A DNA stretch of 64,000 bases from Aedes albopictus (GCF_035046485.1 NC_085138.1:44861464-44925463); one strand, 5' to 3'. Positions 1-12,490 are shown, numbered from the stretch's first letter. A program made the numbers and translations. Notes: generated by a model from the letters alone, not told the origin.

Positions 1-512
1 TTGTCACACCATTCATAAATAATCCGGGCCATAATTATTTTAAAGACTGTTATAAATTGAATATTAATGAGTATCGATTGCCCTGACGGGTGGTAGTGGT
101 GCAGTGCAGTGGATCCATTTTACTGATTTGTGTTTTTCCAGCTGCTACCCGAACGCCGAACGCCAAACGCAACATGTTTGCGTTTAGGCAGTCAGTCGCA
201 CGCGGCAAATTGACAGTTTGACAGAAACGCAAAAACGTGCGTTTTTCCGCAGCAGCAGCAGCAGCAGCAGCAGGCGTTGCGTTGCGTCTCCTCGTCGCGT
301 CATTCGTTCGTTGCTCTTCCGCTGCTGAGCACACTCAGCCCAGAATGTAAATCAGTAGTTCCCTTCGTTGGACCGCGCGCGTAGCGGCTGGTCGAACTAG
401 GTCAAATTATAATGAATATATCAAATTAATAGCTCCGGCCCTACTGTACACTAGTCACACATTTTCTCGTCTAGTGGAAGCAGTGGAAGCGTGATGCTTT
501 TTCCCCGTTCAG
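1..512. other. Low-repeat segment, possibly 5' flank or untranslated DNA
   Basis: No recognisable gene or transposon terminus. From about 130 to 400 the sequence is CpG-richer than its surroundings and holds a CAG tract and several short GC-rich words, which is compatible with promoter or 5' untranslated sequence in an insect. The minus-strand open frame here is dominated by the alanine run encoded by the CAG tract, so it is not good coding evidence. A pyrimidine-rich stretch ending in CAG at 498-512 looks like a plus-strand splice acceptor for the candidate exon that follows. Confidence 0.35.
250..273 (+). repeat. (CAG)8 trinucleotide microsatellite
   Basis: Eight perfect CAG units in a GC-rich stretch. 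Such tracts are frequent in insect exons and untranslated regions and are prone to length change. Nothing else shows whether this one is transcribed. Confidence 0.95.
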
Positions 513-597
513 GCTGCTGAACCGATGACGGTGGATATTGGTTCGCCGCTGTTACCACCGCAACTACACAACCGATTCCCTGGTGAAAGAGCATCAG
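513..597 (+). CDS. Candidate internal or first coding exon, unrecognised
   Basis: A strong acceptor (pyrimidine tract TTTTTCCCCGTTCAG ending at 512) precedes an open stretch with an ATG at 525. The peptide begins MTVDIGSPLLPPQLHNRF, and the segment ends CAG|GTATAG, a usable but not strong donor. A second acceptor-like tract ending ACAG follows at 644. That would give an intron of only 47 bp, and splicing to it meets a stop after three codons, so either the donor joins a distant exon or the reading is wrong. Codon choice looks coding-like, but I recognise no domain. The minus strand is also open across this interval. Confidence 0.3.
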
Positions 598-768
598 GTA
601 TAGGGAACTGCATGAAATTCTCTCCTTCTCTTTTTCTCTTACAGAAATTATGTAAACAACAAGGCCAAGAAACGTCAACACCCCATACTAAATCAAAACG
701 ATGCAGTGCCCTATTGGTTTTGTTACGGGTCTTCAACCTGTAGAGCTGTGCGCTATGCATAATCGTTT

Positions 769-987
769 TTCTTTATTACACCAAAGAACCTAACCTCAAA
801 ATGACTGACAACTCTAAGGTCATTTTGACAGATGTAACATGAGCATGAAAAGGACGGCAACAAGATCGATAAAGTAGAATATATATATATATATGATCCA
901 TCTTTTTCGTGCATGTGAGTGGTCTGTCAAAATGACCTGAGAAGTGTCAAACATTTTCATGGCTAGCTTTGATGGTGTAATGAAGAA
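769..987. mobile_element. MITE with long imperfect terminal inverted repeats
   Basis: The outer about 64 bp on each side (769-832 and 923-987) are imperfect inverted copies. The innermost 16 bp are perfect (AGGTCATTTTGACAGA at 817-832 against its complement at 923-938). The loop carries an AT dinucleotide run near 881-894 and a stretch at about 852-881 that matches part of the SINE at 13644-14084 (shared CGATAAAGTAGAATA). No coding capacity. A clear target duplication was not found, so the superfamily is not assigned. A single related arm lies at 3719-3783. Confidence 0.75.
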
Positions 988-1772
988 TAGTATAGGTTAC
1001 CTTTCATACATTAAAGGGTTTCTGAGGAGATCTGGCCTGGTCTTCCAGCTTTTTTATATCTGATTAACTTTCTTTTTACACAAATGTCTATCTTGTAACA
1101 AAATAAAATTCACGAATGCAGATTAAGTGACAGGGTATTGGAAAAAATAATGTTTTTGACGTGTTGTTGTGAATAGATTGGTCTAGCTTCCATTATAACG
1201 CCGCAAATAACATTGACCAAACTAAAATGTTGGTTGATGGTAGCCGTGATATAGGGTTTTTATCTTATTCCCGTCTAACTAAGCAACGACGAATAATGAT
1301 CGAGTTTATTCTTACACCTAGCCTAACGTCTAATGGCTAATTAGATATCAAGTGCTTTAGCTTCCATATCATGTTAAAAGAACTTCAATTTCCTTAAAAT
1401 AATAAGATTATATAATTGTCCCTCGAATTCTGTTTCCGTCTAGTTAGCGTCTATTTTGGGCTCAACCTAAATTCAATTTCCGGCACGCCTGCTACGTGAC
1501 ACTATGGCACATATGATGGTCAAAAATTATGATTTAAACACCTACGGTAAAACAATCGGTCAAATTCTACGCAATCCAAATCAAATCATGTGTTCAAAGT
1601 ACGATTGAGCAGAAAGCGTTTAAATTGAGATACATGTATAGTATATATGCATGCATTCTGCAGCAGTGAAATTCAACTTTGAAGTGCTACAGAGCCTCCG
1701 TGGGGTTTGAACTGAAGGTTGGTTCAATAAGTGAATTTGGCGAAGTGAAAACCCGGGTAGAGTTCAAGTACT
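988..1772. other. No recognised feature
   Basis: AT-rich sequence without a convincing exon, tandem repeat or transposon terminus. Nothing further can be supported here. Confidence 0.5.
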
Positions 1773-2032
1773 GGCGATCAAAATGTGGTATTGGTTTGAT
1801 TGAGATAAGAGGTAAAAGTACTGAAAATAATAGCAAAAATTTGTTCTTGAACCATCTAACCAATAGCAAAACTTGGTATTTGAACATCAATCAAATAGCT
1901 CACTGCTATTGGTTAGATCTTACCAAGAGCTAGATGTGCTATGATGACGATGCTCCAGGAGTAAATTTGAGATATTATTTTCAGTTCTTTTACCTCTTAT
2001 CTCAAACAAACAAATATCACTTTTTGATCTCC
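1773..2032. mobile_element. Foldback MITE, about 260 bp
   Basis: Arms of 59 bp at 1773-1831 and 1974-2032 are inverted copies, with only one mismatch across the inner 31 bp. A second, perfect 15-bp inverted pair (ATCTAACCAATAGCA at 1855-1869 and its complement at 1903-1917) sits inside the loop, so the whole unit can form a two-stage hairpin. The short open frames on both strands here are products of the palindrome. Target duplication not resolved. Confidence 0.75.
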
Positions 2033-2430
2033 GTATCAAAATATGCTATTATTGAGCGTTTTTCCTCTGCTCGGGAATTGAACGGTTTGGAAGAACAATT
2101 CGGCTAGCGGTTGCTTTGGTGCGGCTGCCTTCGTCGCACGTAGAACGAGAAACATTTCAACTCGCAAGCGGAGAGAAATTGAAACGTGAAATTTCGCGTA
2201 TTTAGTTGATTTTCAGTGCTATAGGGGCTGGTTATAGATAGGCTACATCTTTTTGCCTCTACCTGGTGAAGTAATCTGTAATTATCGGCAATTTTTCGTC
2301 TTATGCGACGGGAATCAACGCATATGACGAAGTAGAATTCTGCCCTACCCCAGAAGTTTTTAACAATGTCTTTCGATCTTGAGCTGTTTAGCGTTTCCTG
2401 GAGAATTCCAGATAAAAAACTCCAGAAGGA
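2033..2430. other. No recognised feature
   Basis: Single-copy-looking sequence between a MITE and the start of the 12-bp array. A minus-strand open frame of 110 codons crosses it without splice signals, domain or codon pattern that would support a gene. Confidence 0.5.
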
Positions 2431-2696
2431 TCTCACGGAGGGATTCCCACACGAAACTCCTGGAGGGTTTTTGGAAAGAATTTCTAGAGGATTCTCAGAA
2501 AGAACTTCTTGAAGCGTTCCAGAAGAAACTCCAGAAAGACTCTCAGAAGTAATATATGAATTTTATTCAGACAGAACTTCTGGAAGATTATTAGGAGGAA
2601 CTCCTGGAGAATTCCCAAAAGGAACTCCAGGAAGAAACCTTTTAAAAAGAGTTTATGAAAAGAATACAGAAAAAAAAAACATAATAAATTTCTTGA

Positions 2697-2753
2697 CTTA
2701 TTATTATTATTTCTTTATTATAGAGATTTTCAGCCTTAGGCTGGTTCATCTCT
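2697..2753 (+). mobile_element. AT-tailed retroposon 3' fragment
   Basis: A TTATTATTAT run leads into a short dyad (TTTTCAGCC..GGCTGGTTCATCTC). The same module appears inverted at 3070-3120 and in variant form at 26359-26420 and 29369-29448, which marks it as the end of a dispersed element. The family is not identified. Confidence 0.55.
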
Positions 2754-3069
2754 TTAAAATTCTTGAAGAATTTCAGAAGCAGAATTTGGGTTAATGTTAG
2801 AAGATACTCCTAGAAGAATTTCAAGAAGATCGCTTGGGTGTTTAAAACTCAAAACAAACACCTTGGTCCATATCCGCCCACCGTCCTATTAAAAGGACAG
2901 TACTTTTGATGTTAATATCTTGTTAACTGCAAAATTGTCAGCATATTGTCTTCCACAGAAGACTTGCATGGTGAACAATTAACTGCAGAAACTGGCTCAA
3001 ACGTTGTAGCAAAGATTATTCCTCCTGGAATTAATTTCGGTATATCTCTCAGGATTCTTCCTAAGATTG

Positions 3070-3120
3070 AACCGAGATGAACCAGCCATGGGCTGAAAAT
3101 CTTGTTAATAAAGATAATAA
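3070..3120 (-). mobile_element. AT-tailed retroposon 3' fragment, opposite orientation
   Basis: Reverse-complement relative of 2697-2753: GAGATGAACCAGCC, a GGCTGAAAATCT dyad half, then AATAAAGATAATAA. The two copies face each other about 320 bp apart. Confidence 0.55.
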
Positions 3121-3718
3121 AAAAAATTCCTAAGATCCCTTTAAGTATTCTTCTTTTTTAGAGATTTTTTTTTCGGGTTTCTCTTTAAGATTCTTTCTAG
3201 GATTTCTCTATTGCTGATCTGTCTCGGGTTTCCTTTAGTAATATCTCCTGGGATAACTTCAAGGATTATGACAAGGATTCCTCCAGATTTTTTTTTTTGC
3301 TGGAGATTCGTTGGGAATTCCTTCTAGGATTCTGTCACTGACTCCTCCCGTGATTTATTCAGGGATTCCATCAGAGATACGTTCCGGTATTCCGTCAGGG
3401 ATTCTACCCGGGATTCCATCATGGATTTCTCTGGTGATTTCTTTAGGGATTTCTCCTAGGATTCCTTGGGGTTCTTTCACGAACTATACTTGAGGTTCCA
3501 TCAGGAGTTCGTTTCTGGTTTTTTTTCCTGGGATTCTTTCAGAGATATCTTTTGTGGATTCCTTTAGTGGTTTCTCCTGGGATTGATTCCTGCTTTCATT
3601 CAGATAATCTTTATTGCAGTAATCTAACCTCCAAACACACATGTATGCAAGACAAGGACAAAATATTTTGCTACACCTCAGTAAGCCTTGCTGCCAATTT
3701 TATTTATTTATTTTTTAA

Positions 3719-3783
3719 TCTGTCAAATGACCTGGGAATTATCAAACATTTTTCTGGTTAGCTTTTTTGGAGTACTGAAGAAT
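3719..3783 (+). mobile_element. Solo arm of the 769-987 MITE family
   Basis: The stretch TCTGTCAAATGACCT and the following bases through the AGTACTGAAGAA motif align with the right arm at 923-987. No matching left arm is visible nearby, so this is a truncated copy embedded in the 12-bp array. Confidence 0.6.
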
Positions 3784-5070
3784 TCATGGAGAGATTCATT
3801 GAATTATACTTTTGGGAACTCTTCCTGATTTTTTTTTTCAGGGATTCCTTCATCGAATTCTCCTGGGTTTCCATTGAGGATTCCCCTTCTTCAAATCCCA
3901 AATATCTCCTGAAATTCTGCAATGGATTCCTTCTGGCATTTTTTCCGGATTCGTTCATCGAATTCCCCCGAGATTTAATTAGGGATTCCTCCAGGATTTT
4001 TTCATAGTTTCCGGGAGTCCTCGTGATGTTTCTCTCAGGATTTTTTCATTGATTTTGTCCAGGTTTCTTTAAAGATTCCTCTTGAGATTCATTCAGGGAT
4101 TTGTTTCACGGATTCTTCCCGGTCCTTTAGTTTTTTTTTTGCGGGACTCCTTCATTAATTTATTCCGAGATTTCTTCAGGGCTTCCGTTGGGGATTCCTC
4201 CGGGATACTTTCCGGTATTCTTTTGAGAATGCTTCCCGTTATTCTTTCAGGGTTTCTTTCAGGATTTTTTCCGGTATTTCTTCGGGACTCCACCTGAGAT
4301 TCTTTCAATAACATCTTCAAGGATCCTTTCAGGGATTCCTTTAGGAATTTCTCTAAGCATTTCTTCTGAGGCTCTATCTGCGATTCTTTCACGGACTCCT
4401 TCAGGGATTCCTTCTGAGATTCCTTCGGAAATTCCTCCAGAGATTCTTCCCGGATTTCTTAAGAGGGACTCCTTTTATAATTGATTCAGAGATTACTCCA
4501 TACTTTTAGGAACTTTTGGTGGGATTGCTTTAGAAATTCCTTTAGAATTATTCCTGCGTTTTTCTCCCGGGATTCCTTCAGGGATTTTTTCAAGGCTTCC
4601 TTCCGGGGTTCCTTCACAATTCCTCTCAGGATTTCTTTTTTGAGTTCTACCAGGATTTTCCTTGGGCGCTTCTCTCGGAATCTTTCCGGAATATTTTCAA
4701 GGATTTGCTCCGGGATTCCTTTATGGGTTTCTCCCAGGAATAATTCCAGCATTCTTTCAGGAGATATATAAGGGCATTCTTTCGAGGATTTCATCTGGAA
4801 TATTTCAGTATATTTTTAGATTCCTTTATTTCCATCAGGCATTTTTCCCAGTATTTATTGAGGGATTTCTCCAAGAATCCTTTCCGGATTTTATCCTAAA
4901 TTTATTCTGGGATTCCTTCAGGATTTTCTCACAAATTCTTCTTGACATTCTTGCAGGGATTAATCCAGGACACTCGCATGGATTGCTCTCGGGATGCTTT
5001 CAGAGATTTCTGACGTGATTTCTTCTGGATTCTTTCAGATAATTTTCCCGTAATTCCTGCGAGAATAACT

Positions 5071-5595
5071 CCACGTGACGTAGGTAGTAAGAGTATTCTT
5101 CGATAGCGTAAGTAATATGCAACAAGGGCAGGAGAATGCCAAAAATTGAATATAAAGGCATCTTTATTACTGAGCTTTTTTGGAACGACTGAATCCAGAC
5201 AGCGTGATCTTACCGAATAAAAAAATTAAATAAGATCAAACAAGATTGGAAGCGAAAGAGAAAATAATAATGGAACTTAAGGACAAACGTCATGAAATCC
5301 CGCTTCAACATTGCATCGAAACTTCAGACGCACAAATCTCAAGAAGCAAGCTTCAAACAACAATGTATTTCATTATTCTGTTCTTGCTCACTTGTAATTA
5401 GCTTAAAATCAAAAGCTCAGGTGCACTGGTTTTGTTTACGAAGAGATTTGTGCCCTCGAAATCGTGAGTAGGTGCCAAAGTCGGCCATTGTGGCGGCCAT
5501 TTTGGGATTCTAACAAGTCTGTCCTTAATACCTTTCATTTTGGTTTTGTGATGGTTCCTAGAACCTCTTCCAGTCTGTTTGACTAAAAACTGTTA
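5071..5595. other. No confident feature; weak inverted repeat
   Basis: Left flank of the large hAT-like element. GCACAAATCTC near 5332-5343 recurs inverted near 5444-5454, which hints at another short foldback element, but neither boundaries nor target duplication could be set. No gene seen. Confidence 0.4.
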
Positions 5596-5620
5596 CTTGG
5601 GCACACTAGCGTGCGCAGGG

Positions 5621-5939
5621 TTCTTGCTTAGGGGGGGCACCATAATAATGGTGCAATATATGTATGATCATGGTGCAAAATAGAATTATGGTGTTACACG
5701 CAATATGATGGTGGTGCTAACATCACCAAGTACTTCATAATGGGATTCTGGAGAAAGCTTCGGATGGTGATGATTTCAAGGCATTACGAAACTTTGATAT
5801 GAAGTCATTATCTCGACTCTTATAAAATTTTATAAACGTTTCAAATACAATGGAGAATATCGAGAAAATTATCAATTATAAAAAAAAATATTGTCGTTGT
5901 GAAAGAATTTTGATCCTGGACAATTAGTGATGCTAGAAT
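5621..5939. repeat. Left subterminal region with ATGGTGC motifs
   Basis: ATGGTGCA occurs twice just inside the left terminus (about 5648 and 5669), with related GTGGTGCT words after. The motif is the same as in the right-hand 3.5 kb. Multiple short motifs near the ends are what hAT transposases often bind, so this may be the original subterminal binding region. From about 5760 to 5939 the sequence is AT-rich and unremarkable. Confidence 0.6.
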
Positions 5940-8900
5940 TGGAGTTGCAACTAGTGATTTCTTCCAGGAATTCCTCCACGGATTCCTACAGAAAATCCTA
6001 AAGGAATTTCTTCCAAAACTCTTCCAGGAATACCTCCAGGAATTTCTTTAGATTTTTTTCAGAAATTTCTTCAGGAGTTTCCTTTAGGAATTCCTCGTGG
6101 AGTTCTTTCAGACATTTCCTCAGGAAGCCTCATATATTTCTCCAGAAATTACTCAAATAAATCCTCCAGGAATTCCTCCAGTAAATACTCCTAAAATTCC
6201 TCCAGAGATCCCTCCTGACATTTTTCTAGGAAAAATCCTGAATGTCTGCCTGTCAGAATATCCCCAATATTTCCTCCACGGATGCCTCCATAACATGCTA
6301 AAGGAATTTCTCACGGAATTTTTCCAGGTATTCCTCAAGAAATTTCTCCAAAGATTCTTCCATGGATTCCTCCAGGAAATTATCAAACAATTTCATCAGG
6401 AATTCCTCCAGGGATCCACCCATGATTTTTTTTCAGAAAATCCACAAAAAAATCCTCCAGAAATTCCACCAGGAATTCTTTCAGAAATTTGTCGAGGAAG
6501 AACTCCTGAAATTCCTCCAGCAACTCCTCTAGGAATTTCTGCCTGAGTTCCCCAAGAATGTCTCCCGGAACCCTTCCAAGAATTTCTCGAGGAATTCCAC
6601 ATGAAATTTGTCCAGGAAATCCTCCACGGATTCCTTCAGGAATTTCTTCAGGATTTTTTCCAGCAATTTATCCAAGAATTCATGCAGGATTTCATTCATA
6701 AATTTCTTCAGAAATTCCTCAAAAAATTCCTCCAGGTATTCCTCAGAATTTGCTCGAGTAGTTCTTTCAGACATTCATCCAGAAATTTCTCCGAGATGCC
6801 TCCAGGGATTTCTCCCCGAAATTCATCCATGAACTCCACCAGAAAATCCTAAAGTAATTTCACCCGAAACTCTTCCAGGAATTCCTCCAGGAGTTCCTCG
6901 AATGATTCCGCGAGAAATTCCACCAGGGAAGCCTCCACGGAATCCCCTAGGAATTTCTCCAGGATTTTTTCCTGAAATTTCTTCCGGAATTCCTCCAGGG
7001 ATGCAATAATGAATGTCTTCAGAAATTCCTCCAGATATTCCTTCAGAAATTCCTCGAGAAGTTTCTTCAGACATTCCTCCATTAATTTTCCAGAAAGCCT
7101 CATATATTTCACCAGAAATTCCTCAAATAATTCCTCTGGTAAATACTCCAATAATTTCTCCAGAGAATACTCTTGAAATTTTCTTTTAGGAATGACTGTC
7201 AGAATTCCTACAATTTTTCTCCTAGGGATTTCTCTAAGAATTGATCCTCGATCCTGATCATTCCTCCAGATAATCCTAGATGAATTTTTAACGGAACTCT
7301 TCCAGGAATTCCTCCTAGAATTCCTCGAAAAATTCCCCCATGGATTCCTCCAGGAAATTCTCAAGGCATTTCTTCAGAAATTCCTCCGAGGATTCATGCA
7401 TGAATTTCTTCAGAAATTCCGCAAAAATTCCTCCGGGAATTCTTTCAGAAATTTCTTAAGGAAGAGCGCCAGAAATTCTACCAGGAACTCCTCCAGGGAT
7501 TCCTCTAAAAAATTCTCCGGGAATTTTCACCAAAACTACAGGGATTTCTCCTTGCATTCCTCAAAGAATTCCTCCAGAACTTTTTCTTGGAGTTTCTCAA
7601 GGAGTTCCTGCAGGGATTCGTTAAAAAATCTCTTCAGAAATTCTTTTAAAAAATCCTGCAGAAATTCCTCCAGAAATTCCTTCAGAAATTTCTCGAGGAG
7701 TTACTTCAGAAATTTCTCCATGAAGCCTCATATATTTCTCCAGAATTTACCCAAATAATTCCTCCAGGAATTCCTCCAGTAAATACTCCAGAAATTTCTT
7801 CAGAATTACCTCCAGGAATTCCTCCAGAATAACCCCCAGGAATTCCTCCAGAGATTCCTCATGAAATTTCTTGTAGAGAAAATCCTCTAGGAATGTCTGC
7901 CAGAATTTCTTCAATATTTCCTCCAGGGATTCTTCAAGGAATAGCTCTACAGATTCCTCCAGAAAATCCTAAAGGAATTTCTACCGGAACTCTTCCAGGA
8001 TTTCCTCCTGGAATTTCTCGAGCAATTCTTCAATGGATTCCTCCAGGAAATTCTACAGGAAATTCTCAAGGACTTCTTCAGGGATTCATTCCTTCAACGA
8101 TTTATTCATGAATTTCTTCTTAAATTCATCCAGAAATACCTCCAGGAATTTCTCCAGAAAATCCTCTAGGAATTTCTGTTAGAATTCCTCCAGAGAATCT
8201 TAAAGGAATGTCTCCCGGAACCCTTGCAAGAATTCCTTCAGGGATACCTCCATGGATTCCTCCAGGAATTTCTCAAGGATTTTTTTTTTTTCAGGAACTC
8301 CCTCAGAAATTCCTTCCTCCATGGATTCCACCAGAAATTTCTCAAGGCATTCACACAGGGGTTTTTCCAGGAAATCCTTCACGGAATCCTCCACATAATC
8401 CTCAATCAATTTCTCCCAGAACTCTTCTAAGAATTCCTCCAGGGATACTTCCATGGAATCCTCATGAAATACCCCCAGGGATTGCTGCCGGAATTCCTAC
8501 AGAAAATTCTCTAAGAATTTCTGCCAGAATTCCTCCAATATTGTCTCCAGGGGTTCTTCCAGCAATTCCTCGACTAATTCCTCCAGAAAATCCTAAAAGA
8601 ATTTTTCCCGGATCTTTTCCGGGAATTTCTCTAGGAATTTCTCCAGAGATTTCTCCATAGTTTCCTCCGAAATTTTTTCGGGAATTCATCCATGAGTTTC
8701 TTCAGAAATTGCTAAAAAAATCCTTTATTAATTCCTTGAGGAGCTCCTCTAGACATTCCTCCAGGAAGCTTAAAATATTTGTCTAGAAATGCCTTAAAGA
8801 ATTCATCCAGGAATTTCTAGTTTTCCTCTAAGAATTAATAAATGAATTCCTCCAAAAAATTCTGGAGGAATTTATCCAGAAATACCTCCCGGAATGCAAA

Positions 8901-11300
8901 CATGGATTCTTCCAGAAATTTCTCCAGAGATTCCTGAAGAAAATCATCCAGGAACTTCTCCAGGAATTCCTCCAGGAATGTTTCGCAAAAAATACCTCAA
9001 AGAATTCCTTCGGGAATTCCTTCAGGAATTCCTCCATTCATTCCTTCAAAAATTTCTTCAGTAATTCCATCTTGAATTTCTACAGGGATTCCTCCAGGAT
9101 TTTCATCAAGGATACCTTAAGGAATTCCTGCTCGGATTTCTCCAGAAAATCCTGAAGAAATTTCTCCCGGAACTCTTCCAGGAATTCCTCGAGAATTTTT
9201 TCCAGGAATTTCTACAGAATTCTCATATCTGGAATTTTTCCAGGAATCTCTCCAGAAATTTGTCCTGGGACAACTATAAAAAAAATCTTTAGTTTTTGCT
9301 CCAGAAAATCCTCAAAAAAAATCTTCATGGATACCCCCAAGAATTCCTCTAGGTATTCCTCCAAGAGTTTATCCACGGATTTCTCCAGAAAAAAACTTCT
9401 CCTGGAACTGTTCCAGGAATTCCTCTAGTAATTCTTCGAAGAATTTCTCCAGGGATTCCTCCATGAATTTCGCCAGGAATTCCATCAATGAATTTCTTCA
9501 GATATTCCTCAAAAATCTCTCTAGGAAATCTTTCAGAAATTGCTCGAGGAGTTCCTTAAATCATTCCTCCAGGAAGCCGCAAATATTTTTCCAGATTTTT
9601 TTCAAAAAATTCCTTCAGGAAATCCTGCAGAAATTTTTCCAGGAATTCCTTCATTTTTCAGGAATTTCTCCAGAACAATCTTTAAGGATTCTTCCAGAAA
9701 TTTCTCTATGAATTCTCCAGGGATTCATCCTTGAATTCCTTCACAGATTCCTTCAGGAATCCCTCCTAGGATTACAGCAGGGATTTTTCCCGGAACTTTT
9801 CTGGGTATTTCTCTAGGAATTCCTTTAGAGATTTCTCCATGGATTCCTCCAGGAATTTCTTCGGGAATTCATCCAGGAGTCCATCCACGAGTTTCTTCAG
9901 AAATTACTCAAAAAAATCCTTCACAAATTCCTCGAAGAGTTCCTCTAGAAATTCCTCCAGGAAGCCTTAAATATTTGTCCAGAAATTCCTTAAAGAATTT
10001 ATCCAGGAATTTCTCTAGATATTCCACCAAAAAAATCTTCAGAAATTTATCCAGAAATACCTCCCGGAATGCAAACATGGATTCCTTCAGGAATTTCTCC
10101 AAAGATTCCTCAAGAAAATCTTCCAGGAATTTCTCCAGGAATGTTTCGCAAAAAATACCTCAAAGAATTCTTTCGGAAATTGCTCCAGGAATTCCTCCAT
10201 TATTACTTCTAAAATTCCTTCGTTAATTTCATCTTGAATACCTCCGGGAATTTCTACAGAGATTCCTCCAGGAATTACTGCAAGGACTCCTATAGGAATT
10301 CCTGCTCGGATTTCTCCAGAAAATCCTGAAGAAATTTCTCCCGGAACTCTTCCAGGAATTCCTCGACAAATTTCTCCAGGGATTTCTACAGACATTTTTT
10401 TCAGGATTTTTTTTCTGGAATTTTTCAAGGAATCTCCAGAAATTTCTCCTGGGACAACTATAAAAATTTCTCTTTTAATTGCTCCAGAAAATCATCTAAA
10501 AAATTCTTCATGGATTCCTCCAAGAATTCCTTTAGGTATTCCTACAAGAATTTATCCATGAATTTCTCCAGAAAAAAACTTCTCCTGGAACTGTTCCTAG
10601 GAATTTCTCGAAAAATTTCTTCAGGTATTCCTCCATAGATTTTGCCAGGAATTTCTCCAGGAATTTCATCAGGAATTCCTCCAGGGATTCTTCAATGAAT
10701 TTCTTCAGATATTCCTCAAAAATCCCTCTAGGAATTCTTTTGCTCGAGGAGTTCGTTTAATCCTTCCAGGAAGCCGCAAATATTTTTCCAGAAATTTTTC
10801 AAAGAATTCCTTCAGGAAATCCTCCAGAAATTCTTCCAGGAATTCCTACATTTTTTGGGAATTTCTCCAGAAAAACCTCTAGGGATTCTTGCAGAAGTAG
10901 TAATTCTCCAGGGATTCATCCTTGAATTCCTTTACGGATTCCTTCAGGAATTCCTCCTAGGATTACAGCAGGGATTTTTCCAGGAATTTTCCAAAGCTTT
11001 CTCTAAGATTTCCTCTATGAATATCTCCAGGGATTCAGCCAAGTACTCCTCCTGAAAATCCTCCAGAAATTCTTCCAATAATTCTTGAAAGAATGCCTCC
11101 AGAAATTCCTCCAAGAAACTTTTCACGGATTCTTCCAAAAATTCCTTCAGGAATGCCTCCACTGATTCCTCCAGAAATTGCTCCACGAATTCCTCCAGAG
11201 ATTTCTCCAGTAATTTCTGCAAGGATTCGTCATTGAATTCCACGAGTAATTCTTCCACAAATTCATGCAGGAATTTTTCCAAAAAATCCTTCCTAGAATG
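5940..11300 (+). repeat. 12-bp degenerate tandem array (AATTCCTCCAGG) with higher-order structure
   Basis: About 450 units of a 12-base repeat around AATTCCTCCAGG, each containing the near-palindrome GGAATTCC. Frame is preserved, so every frame yields low-complexity peptides (EFLEEFLE, NSSRNSS, IPPGIPP). None is a real coiled-coil gene: stop codons end all of them and no splice pattern exists. A landmark variant (GGAAGCC followed by an ATATTT word) recurs near 6125, 7092, 7722, 8763, 9572, 9960 and 10773, which shows amplification of longer blocks. The clearest is a tandem duplication of about 1.19 kb described separately. Confidence 0.9.
8600..10980 (+). repeat. Tandem duplication of about 1.19 kb inside the 12-bp array
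   Basis: Distinctive variants repeat in the same order with a constant shift of about 1160-1200 bp: GGAATGCAAACATGGATTC near 8894 and 10067, GAATGTTTCGCAAAAAATAC near 8977 and 10139, the TGCTCGGATTTCTCC word near 9130 and 10302, and the CCTAGGATTACAGCAGGG word near 9767 and 10963. Unit one is about 8600-9785 and unit two about 9786-10980. The breakpoints are approximate because the units themselves are made of 12-mers. Confidence 0.8.
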
Positions 11301-12340
11301 CCACGGAATGCTATTTTGATGCGCGAATCACAAAATGGTATATAAAATTCAATTGTGGATGATACAATGAACACCAAGAAGGTGTATAGAATTTTAAAAA
11401 GGTGTGTGATGTGAGTATGGTTCATTATATACCTTAATGGTCAAGGGAACGTTGAGATAATGCATGCGTGGCAAGTAATTGCAATTTGATTTATAGAATG
11501 CTAAGATAAAACATGAGATTTGGAGATGGTGTAAACATAAAAATGTTGGTGCTGCGTGAACATTAAATTGCGTGCGGCAATAAAGGTGCATGATGTCACC
11601 GTAGTGTATAGGATCTTCTGATAACACTGAGTTCATGGGTATGGTGCATTGAATGCTGATATGGAGCATGTCATTCAAAGATGGTGCTTGATGTCAGTAT
11701 CACAGTTAGAAGAAATCACTGACTTCGGTAATGTTTTACCGAAATCTCAACCGTTAAGTTTGTTTTACAGGAAAAAATTGGTAAAAGTAACAACTTTTAC
11801 CGAAGTTCGTTTGAGTTTGACAGATAAACGATAAAATTTTACCGAAATTTGTTAGTTTTTTACATAATTTCGTTTAAAATCCATTACCGAACGCTCAGTG
11901 GTTGAGATTTCGGTAAAAATTACCGAACGCGATTAGCTGTGGAAGCATTAGAGTTGACATCGTACAAGAAATGCTATTTCGATGTACGAAACTACATACA
12001 ATAATAATGGTGCAATAGATGCCTAGATGATATAGTGAACGCCACGATTACGCATTAAATGCTTTAGAAATGCATGAAATTTAACGATGGTGCCTTATTT
12101 CACAATTAGATACATATTTGATTCAAAGATGGTGCGTGAGATGTTACCTAGATGATTCTGTGAACATCATGGTGGTGCATGATGTCTGTATGGTGCATTA
12201 GCTTCACCATGATTCTGTTATACTCGTCATGTTTCATATTAAGGTGCACTTGCAATTCGTGCAAAGGTGCAGGAAACTCAATGTGGCACAGAAATCAACA
12301 TGTTCCAGGTACGTGGAATACTATTTTGTATGCGAAATGT

Positions 12341-12490
12341 CAAAATGGTGCATCAAATTCAAATGTAAACCACATCATAATGGTGCATAAGATAGCTAGA
12401 TGGTATAATGAATGCCAAAATGGTGCATCAAATTCAAATGTAAACCACATCATAATGGTGCATAAGATACCTAGATGGTATAATGAATGC
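12341..12490 (+). repeat. 75-bp perfect-length tandem duplication
   Basis: Two adjacent 75-bp units (12341-12415, 12416-12490) differ by one base in the word ATAGCTAG/ATACCTAG. A third begins at 12491 and then diverges. The near identity makes it a recent event compared with the surrounding degenerate blocks. Confidence 0.9.

Larger units (their letters stand above)
2431..5070 (+). repeat. Degenerate 12-bp tandem array (GGATTCCTTCAG type), interrupted
   Basis: Successive 12-base units related to GGATTCCTTCAG run through most of this interval, clearest at 3040-5040, for example six units in a row near 4400-4460. Divergence is high. Because 12 is a multiple of 3 the reading frame is kept, and the translations are low-complexity strings such as GIPSGI or ESLKESLK. 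Interruptions are two inverted retroposon tails (2697-2753, 3070-3120), an unrelated insert at about 2840-3000, and a solo MITE arm (3719-3783). The same 12-bp family recurs at 5940-11300, 15050-18850 and 38960-41979. Confidence 0.85.

Noticed and set aside
6849..7364. 171-codon minus-strand glutamate/leucine-rich frame resembling a coiled coil
   Set aside because: The heptad-like look comes from a degenerate 12-bp repeat that preserves frame; the same array gives equally long frames on the other strand.
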